10,324 nt of DNA from a bacterium (lineage in GTDB: Bacteria; Omnitrophota; Gorgyraeia; Gygaellales; Profunditerraquicolaceae): contig SCRK01000263.1 in the NCBI GenBank assembly GCA_004298075.1, positions 1-10,324 of the forward strand, given 5' to 3'. The notes beneath the pieces were generated by a model. It had not been told where the DNA came from, searched no databases, and saw nothing but the letters and a program-made list of their open reading frames with translations. A program made the position numbers and the translations under genes. Of the stretch, positions 6,226 through 10,324 are shown one piece after another; the stretch's first letter is position 1, and every line of letters begins with the position of its first letter.

Positions 6226-6666
6226 TTAAGTTTTCGGCTCCTTGAACAGCTTATTTTCCGCGTAGCGCAAGAAATGCAGCACGACCAAAACTAAAATCGT
6301 AGCAATTACCGCTATTTTATTAAACCCGGTGCCTACCGCCAGGCCGATCCCCGCCACAACCCATAAACTAGCCGCGGTAGTCAGCCCCCGTACCCCTTCC
6401 GGATCCCTGATTATCGTTCCTGCCCCGAGAAAACCTATACCAGTAATTACCCCAGCGGCAATACGCGCCGGGTCCAGCGTAACCTTGTCTTTATATATAT
6501 CAAAAACATACAGGGATGTCAACATGATAAGACAGGAACCTAATGCTACCAGTATATGCGTGCGCAGGCCGGCAGTTCTGCGGTGCACCTGGCGTTCCAG
6601 GCCGATCAGTCCGCTCAATAGCAGGGTCAATAATAAACGGCCGACCATTTGCATATCAGTAGGCAT
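6226..6666 (-). CDS. MgtC/SapB family inner-membrane protein
   Basis: This 146-residue protein is hydrophobic with about four to five membrane segments (roughly 8-22, 36-55, 68-86, 97-113 and 116-134). Family signatures are present: SGLIGLERQVHRRTAGLRTHILVALGSCLIML near the N-terminus, IAAGVITGIGFLGAGTII at 69-86, and GLTTAASLWVVAGIGLAVGTG at 94-114. MgtC-like proteins are linked to survival in low magnesium and, in Salmonella, to inhibition of the F-type ATP synthase. Short SapB-type members like this one lack the C-terminal soluble domain of MgtC itself, so a specific role cannot be given. The ATG at 6666 is ten bases after the tsaD stop and is preceded by AAGGAGGG, which overlaps that stop codon. 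Confidence 0.9.
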   Translation of the reverse strand: MPTDMQMVGRLLLTLLLSGLIGLERQVHRRTAGLRTHILVALGSCLIMLTSLYVFDIYKDKVTLDPARIAAGVITGIGFLGAGTIIRDPEGVRGLTTAASLWVVAGIGLAVGTGFNKIAVIATILVLVVLHFLRYAENKLFKEPKT

Positions 6667-6676
6667 AAACCCTCCT

Positions 6677-7660
6677 TCAGTTAGATTGCATATTTAAGTA
6701 TAGATCGTCTCTGGCGCCTTTTTTATAAAGCTGATATGCCAGGCCCGCTACCATGGCGGCATTATCCATGCAAAGCTCCATGCAAGGAAAAAAACAGCGG
6801 ATCCCTGCTTCCCTGGCGCTTGTTTCAAGCTTACTGCGGAATCTATTGTTGGCAGCTACTCCGCCGCCAATTAAAAGTTGTTTTATTTTTTCGCGCCTGC
6901 AGGCAAGCAAAGACTTTTTTATCAAGGCGTCAACAGCGCTCTCCTGGAAACAGGCTGCCAGGTCCTGTTTAAGCTCCAGATTGACCTTTCTGCCTTTTAA
7001 GTAATACAAAACCGCGGTTTTTATGCCGCTGAAGCTAAAATCCAGTTCATCACTGGTACCACAACAGGCAAGCCGGATCTTTTCTTTGTTGCCGCGTTTA
7101 GCTAACCTTTCGATCAAGGGCCCTCCCGGGTAACCCGCTCCCAGGATCTTGGCCACTTTATCAAAAGCCTCACCACAGGCATCATCCCGCGTCGAGCCGA
7201 TCTCCCGGATAGCGGAAAAATCTTTTATGTAAAATAAGCTGGTATGCCCCCCGGAAACCACAAGCCCTATGCCCGGCAATTTAATATTCCGGTGGCAAAG
7301 AAAATTAGCATAAATATGGCTATAGATATGGTTAATGCCTAACAGCGGTTTATCCAAGCTTAAAGCCAGGGCTTTTGCGAAAGATATCCCAACAAGCAAA
7401 GAGCCCGGCAGGCCAGGTTTGACCGTGAGAGAAACCAGGTCGATCTGCTCCGGCTTGATCCCGGCAGTTTTAATTGCTTCTGAGTATACCCCGGCGACAC
7501 TTTCAAGCTGCATCCGCGAAGCGATCTCCGGCACCACCCCTCCATACTTACTGTGAAATTTCAGGCTTGAGGCCACCACATTAGCCAAAACCTCTCTGCC
7601 GTTTTTAACTATGGCTGCCCCTGTTTCATCGCAGGAGCTCTCGATCCCCAGCACGATCAT
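6677..7660 (-). CDS. tsaD: tRNA N6-adenosine threonylcarbamoyltransferase TsaD
   Basis: TsaD transfers the threonylcarbamoyl group from TC-AMP to A37 of tRNAs that read ANN codons, working with TsaB and TsaE in the cytoplasm. The 327-residue protein has the complete Kae1/TsaD ASKHA fold. The N-terminal MIVLGIESSCDETGAAIV matches the family, the metal-binding histidines are H111 and H115 in GINHIYSHIYANF, and VVSGGHTSLFYI follows at 134-145. DDACGEAFDKVAKILGAGYPGGP and LLIGGGVAANNRFRSKL are further hallmarks, with a C-terminal CMDNAAMVAGLAY segment that holds the conserved aspartate. The length is normal for bacteria. Its ATG overlaps the stop of the deacetylase gene by four bases (ATGA), so translation is coupled. 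It is an essential housekeeping gene embedded between envelope genes. Confidence 0.97.
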   Translation of the reverse strand: MIVLGIESSCDETGAAIVKNGREVLANVVASSLKFHSKYGGVVPEIASRMQLESVAGVYSEAIKTAGIKPEQIDLVSLTVKPGLPGSLLVGISFAKALALSLDKPLLGINHIYSHIYANFLCHRNIKLPGIGLVVSGGHTSLFYIKDFSAIREIGSTRDDACGEAFDKVAKILGAGYPGGPLIERLAKRGNKEKIRLACCGTSDELDFSFSGIKTAVLYYLKGRKVNLELKQDLAACFQESAVDALIKKSLLACRREKIKQLLIGGGVAANNRFRSKLETSAREAGIRCFFPCMELCMDNAAMVAGLAYQLYKKGARDDLYLNMQSN

Positions 7661-8436
7661 CTCTCCACCCTTGCTATCTCCGAGACAAACACAAATTTAT
7701 AACCTTCTTTTGCCAATTGCGGGAGCATTTCTTTTAATACAAGCAGGGTAGCCCTGCGGTCATGGCCTATGCCTACGGCAACTCCCCGAGTCTGGGTCAG
7801 GTTTTTCAATATTTTGACCTGTTCTCTTATGTATTCCGGCTCATCCCGGTTATCCAGGAACACATCCCTTCTGGCAAACCTTAAACCCATTTTTCCGGCA
7901 AGCGGGGCGCAAACAGATTTGGCGGTCACAAAACTATCCAGGAAATACAGATTGTGTTTTTTTATCTCAAGCATGATCATCGCGCTTGAGTTAATATCCT
8001 CGGTAACTCGCGAACCCATATGGTTGGATACCCCTTTTGCGAAAATAACCGAGGTTAAATCTTTATCCAGTATCCTGCGCATTTGTTCCCGGCCCATGTT
8101 TACCGCAATGGTATCCTTTTCTAACCTAAGCTTCCCTTTAGGTTCCATGGGAAGATGCAGAATGATCTCAAAGCCAAGCTTATGCAGCCTCTGGCTGACC
8201 TCCCGCGAATTCTTTAGCCCCGGAAGGACCGCGCAGGTCAAAGGCTGCTTTATTTGCCCGGCGATCGGCAGATTATCCAGATGATACCCCCAGTCATCTA
8301 TCACAATGGCGATCCTGCCTTTAAAAACAGGTTTCATCCTGCGCGGGGCCTGCTTATAAAGGGGGCTGAGGATGACGGCGACAAAGATAAGCAAGAGTAA
8401 AACCAGCCCGGAGATAACTAAGGGTTTGTTTTTCAT
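7657..8436 (-). CDS. Membrane-anchored divergent polysaccharide deacetylase (YibQ-like)
   Basis: The 259-residue protein has an N-terminal membrane anchor (about residues 5-24, LVISGLVLLLLIFVAVIL), which places the rest in the periplasm or outside. The remainder matches the divergent polysaccharide deacetylase family (Pfam DUF610/YibQ), a variant of the NodB fold. Key stretches are IAIVIDDWGY with D47 and D48, ILHLPMEPKG with H94, GVSNHMGSRVTED with N138 and H139, YFLDSFVT with D167, and VAVGIGHDRRAT with H225. These would form the metal-dependent site, but activity and substrate have not been shown for most members. Its ATG overlaps the stop of the S41 protease gene by four bases. Pairing with an S41 protease and a nearby murein hydrolase activator gene is common in Gram-negative bacteria, which supports a cell-wall role. 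The activator gene is not seen here. Confidence 0.9.
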   Translation of the reverse strand: MKNKPLVISGLVLLLLIFVAVILSPLYKQAPRRMKPVFKGRIAIVIDDWGYHLDNLPIAGQIKQPLTCAVLPGLKNSREVSQRLHKLGFEIILHLPMEPKGKLRLEKDTIAVNMGREQMRRILDKDLTSVIFAKGVSNHMGSRVTEDINSSAMIMLEIKKHNLYFLDSFVTAKSVCAPLAGKMGLRFARRDVFLDNRDEPEYIREQVKILKNLTQTRGVAVGIGHDRRATLLVLKEMLPQLAKEGYKFVFVSEIARVER

Positions 8437-9656
8437 GGGGTCAATTCTTTATAAATTTTTATTGCCTTTAAAGTTTCAACCGCGCGCTTGAGCTGAAGGT
8501 CGGAGCTGTAATCGAAAATCTGCTCCGCTTTCTTCGCTTTTGCCTCTTCATCCTTAACTTCGGCTTCCTTCTGCGATTGAACCTCGATATCCGGGGTAAC
8601 CCCTTTACCGTGGATTATCTTTCCTGAAGGAGTAAAGTAATGACTGGTGGTCAGGCGCAGCGCTGAGCCGTCGCTTAAAGGTATAAGCGTCTGCACCGAG
8701 CCCTTGCCGAAAGATTTTGTCCCGATGATTATGGCGCGTTTATAATCCTGCAAAGCCCCGGCCACGATCTCGCTGCCGGAAGCTGAGCCTTCATTGATCA
8801 GCACTGCCAGGGGTATCCCCGTGATCGCGTTTTTGGAATCAGAGAAAAACTCAAGGTTCTGTTCCTTTTGCCTGCCTTTTGTATAGACGACCATTTTATT
8901 GGCCGGGATGAATCTTCCGGTGATCTTGACGGCGACATCAAGGAGCCCTCCGGGATTGTTGCGCAGGTCTATGATCAAGGCATCCATCTTTTGCTTGGAG
9001 AGGCTGCTTAGCGCCTTGTTGAATTCCTGTAAGGAGTTTTCGCGGAATTCAACCAAGCGGATGTAACCGATATTCCCCTCCAGTATGCGCGCCTCTTTTA
9101 TATCTTTTATTTTTATGATATCGCGGGTGATCTTAAAATCCAGGAGCGCTTTTTGCGAGTTTCTTAATATTGTAAGGTTGACTATTTCACCGGGCTTACC
9201 GCGCATCTTTTTAACCGCGTCCATCAAGGTCATATCGCGGGTCAGATCCCCGTTTATTTTCACTATATAGTCTCCCGGCTTTATCCCCGCTTTCCAGGCA
9301 GGAGTATCTTCAATGGGTGTAATTACGGTCAGTAAACCGTCTTTAATGGTGATCTCGATCCCCAAACCGCCGAATTTCCCTTCGGTGTCCTCCTTCAGTT
9401 CACTGTAATCATCCGGGTTAAGGAATTGGCTGTGCGGGTCAAGGGAGGAAAGCAGGCCTTTTAATGAACCATAGATCAGGTCCTTGGGCTTGGTTTCATC
9501 CACGTAATCCTTTTGTATGATCGCCAGGGTATCGGCAAATAATCCTACCTGCCGGTATAACTCGCTTTTATTTTTCCTGTCATTATCGGAAAATACCAGG
9601 GTAGCCCCGGCAAACAAAACCACAAGGATCAAAATAGCAATGGTATTCTTACGCAT
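8433..9656 (-). CDS. ctpA: S41 family C-terminal processing peptidase (CtpA-like)
   Basis: This is a serine protease of the tail-specific/C-terminal processing family, 407 residues long. An N-terminal hydrophobic stretch (4-22) acts as signal peptide or anchor for periplasmic export. Next come the helical N-terminal domain with LLSSLDPHSQFLNPDDY (68-84), a PDZ domain at about 90-175 (GGLGIEITIKDGLLTVITPIEDTPAWKAGIKPGDYIVKING), and the catalytic core. LIIDLRNNPGGLLDVAV (227-243) precedes INEGSASGSEIVAGALQ, where S293 is the likely nucleophile. K318 in TKSFGKGSVQ is the general base, 25 residues later as in known Ctp enzymes. The C-terminal GKGVTPDIEV is also typical. The final 50 residues are Lys/Glu-rich. 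Its ATG overlaps the gatB 3' end by eight bases. Family roles include trimming of envelope proteins and wall hydrolases; the substrate here is unknown. Confidence 0.95.
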   Translation of the reverse strand: MRKNTIAILILVVLFAGATLVFSDNDRKNKSELYRQVGLFADTLAIIQKDYVDETKPKDLIYGSLKGLLSSLDPHSQFLNPDDYSELKEDTEGKFGGLGIEITIKDGLLTVITPIEDTPAWKAGIKPGDYIVKINGDLTRDMTLMDAVKKMRGKPGEIVNLTILRNSQKALLDFKITRDIIKIKDIKEARILEGNIGYIRLVEFRENSLQEFNKALSSLSKQKMDALIIDLRNNPGGLLDVAVKITGRFIPANKMVVYTKGRQKEQNLEFFSDSKNAITGIPLAVLINEGSASGSEIVAGALQDYKRAIIIGTKSFGKGSVQTLIPLSDGSALRLTTSHYFTPSGKIIHGKGVTPDIEVQSQKEAEVKDEEAKAKKAEQIFDYSSDLQLKRAVETLKAIKIYKELTP

Positions 9657-10324
9657 TATCTATCCTCCGTTTGATCAATTCCTGGACAATTTTAGGGTTT
9701 GCCCTGCCGGAACTTTTTTTCATGACCTGGCCAACCAGGAACATAAGGGCATTGGTTTTACCGTTTTTTAGATCATTGGCCGACTTTTCATTCTCCCGGA
9801 TGACCGCGGTGATTATTCCCTCAAGTTCCGCCGTGTCGGAGACCTGCAGCAGGTTCTTTTCTTTGATTATCGCCTGAGCTGATTTTCCGGAATCAAGCAT
9901 TTGGGTCAATACGCTTTTAGCGTTGAGGTGAGAAAGTTCCTGCCTCTGGACAAAACCGATGAGGTTGGTCAACTCAGCTATATTAACCCCCAATTGATGT
10001 AAATTTAGATTCCTGGTATTGGCTTCGGATAATAACGGCCCGATCAGCCAGTTGGCCATATTCTTCTTATCTTTCTCCGGATATTTCTTCAGGCACTCTT
10101 CCGCGAACTCGGCGTCCTTTTTAGAGTTGACCAGTATCCCGGCATCATATTCAGACAGTGAATACTCTTTTACAAAACGCCGCAATTTCTGGGCCGGCAG
10201 TTCGGGAAGGGAATTTTTTATCCCGGATATCATCTCCCGGCCGATAATAAAAACCGTCAGGTCCGGATCGGGAAAATACCGGTAATCCTTGGCACCTTCT
10301 TTGGTGCGCATGGATACGGTAATA
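9649..10324 (-). CDS. gatB: Aspartyl/glutamyl-tRNA amidotransferase subunit B, C-terminal part (5' end outside the window)
   Basis: GatB is the tRNA-binding kinase-like subunit of the GatCAB complex, which converts Glu-tRNA(Gln) or Asp-tRNA(Asn) to the amidated form. The frame is open to the right edge. The residues before the first in-window ATG (I-T-V-S-M-R-T-K-E-G) continue the family's SMRxKExAxDYRYFPDPDL motif, so that ATG is internal. About 225 of roughly 475 residues are visible. The part shown covers the end of the catalytic cradle (KDYRYFPDPDLTVFII), the helical linker (LPAQKLRRFVKEYSLSEYDAGIL...NWLIGPLL), and the C-terminal YqeY-like domain (about the last 100 residues) with GKTNALMFLVGQVMKKSSGRANPKIVQELI, which contacts the tRNA. 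gatA and gatC, if linked, lie beyond the right edge. Confidence 0.97.
   Translation of the reverse strand, partial: ITVSMRTKEGAKDYRYFPDPDLTVFIIGREMISGIKNSLPELPAQKLRRFVKEYSLSEYDAGILVNSKKDAEFAEECLKKYPEKDKKNMANWLIGPLLSEANTRNLNLHQLGVNIAELTNLIGFVQRQELSHLNAKSVLTQMLDSGKSAQAIIKEKNLLQVSDTAELEGIITAVIRENEKSANDLKNGKTNALMFLVGQVMKKSSGRANPKIVQELIKRRIDNA
9664..9668 (-). promoter_or_regulatory. Ribosome binding site of the S41 protease gene inside gatB
   Basis: GGAGG on the minus strand lies seven bases before the ATG at 9656, within the last codons of gatB. It decides the start and shows that the eight-base overlap with gatB is genuine. Confidence 0.7.

Noticed and set aside
7769..8284. Plus-strand open frame of 171 codons
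   Set aside because: It lies fully inside the deacetylase gene, which has all family motifs. The same applies to the plus-strand frames at 4088-4597 (inside acsC), 1463-1909 (inside acsV) and 5873-6229 (inside bactofilin).
9649..10311. Complete small gene starting at the ATG at 10311
   Set aside because: The frame stays open to the right edge, and the upstream residues complete a GatB motif, so this ATG is internal to gatB.

Overview
The window is an almost fully coding stretch of a bacterial genome. All ten genes are on the minus strand, so transcription runs from the right end to the left. The only untranslated gap longer than 20 bases is 89 bases at 4621-4709. Most neighbours overlap by 4-16 bases or are 1-17 bases apart, so much of the window probably forms one or two operons. 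The genes point to an anaerobe with the carbonyl branch of the Wood-Ljungdahl pathway and a Gram-negative-type set of envelope genes. Moderate GC, compact gene packing, bactofilin and a bacterial-type corrinoid protein cluster would suit an uncultured lineage such as Omnitrophota or a relative in the PVC superphylum. That taxonomic guess is inference only.

In transcription order, the right part (10324 to 6226) carries housekeeping and envelope genes: the C-terminal part of gatB (tRNA-dependent amidotransferase), an S41 C-terminal processing protease, a membrane-anchored divergent polysaccharide deacetylase, tsaD (tRNA t6A modification) and an MgtC/SapB-family membrane protein.

The middle part (6208 to 4710) holds a bactofilin with an extra C-terminal excisionase-like helix-turn-helix domain. 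Next comes a 103-residue protein with the same kind of domain followed by a C-terminal membrane anchor, and then a stand-alone larB, whose family makes the precursor of the nickel-pincer cofactor. The bactofilin-HTH fusion beside a membrane-tethered HTH protein is the least expected thing here.

After a small palindrome-rich leader, the left part (4620 to 1) is a carbon monoxide dehydrogenase/acetyl-CoA synthase accessory cluster: acsC (corrinoid iron-sulfur protein large subunit), a RACo/AcsV reductive activator, a CooC nickel-maturation ATPase and the start of acsD (corrinoid protein small subunit), which runs off the left edge. AcsC and AcsD would form the methyl carrier that delivers CH3 to acetyl-CoA synthase. 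AcsV would re-reduce inactivated Co(II) corrinoid, and CooC would load nickel into CODH/ACS. The catalytic subunits themselves are not in the window.

No CRISPR array, mobile element, tRNA or rRNA was seen. I found no clearly new multi-gene system; the findings are domain-architecture and gene-order oddities.
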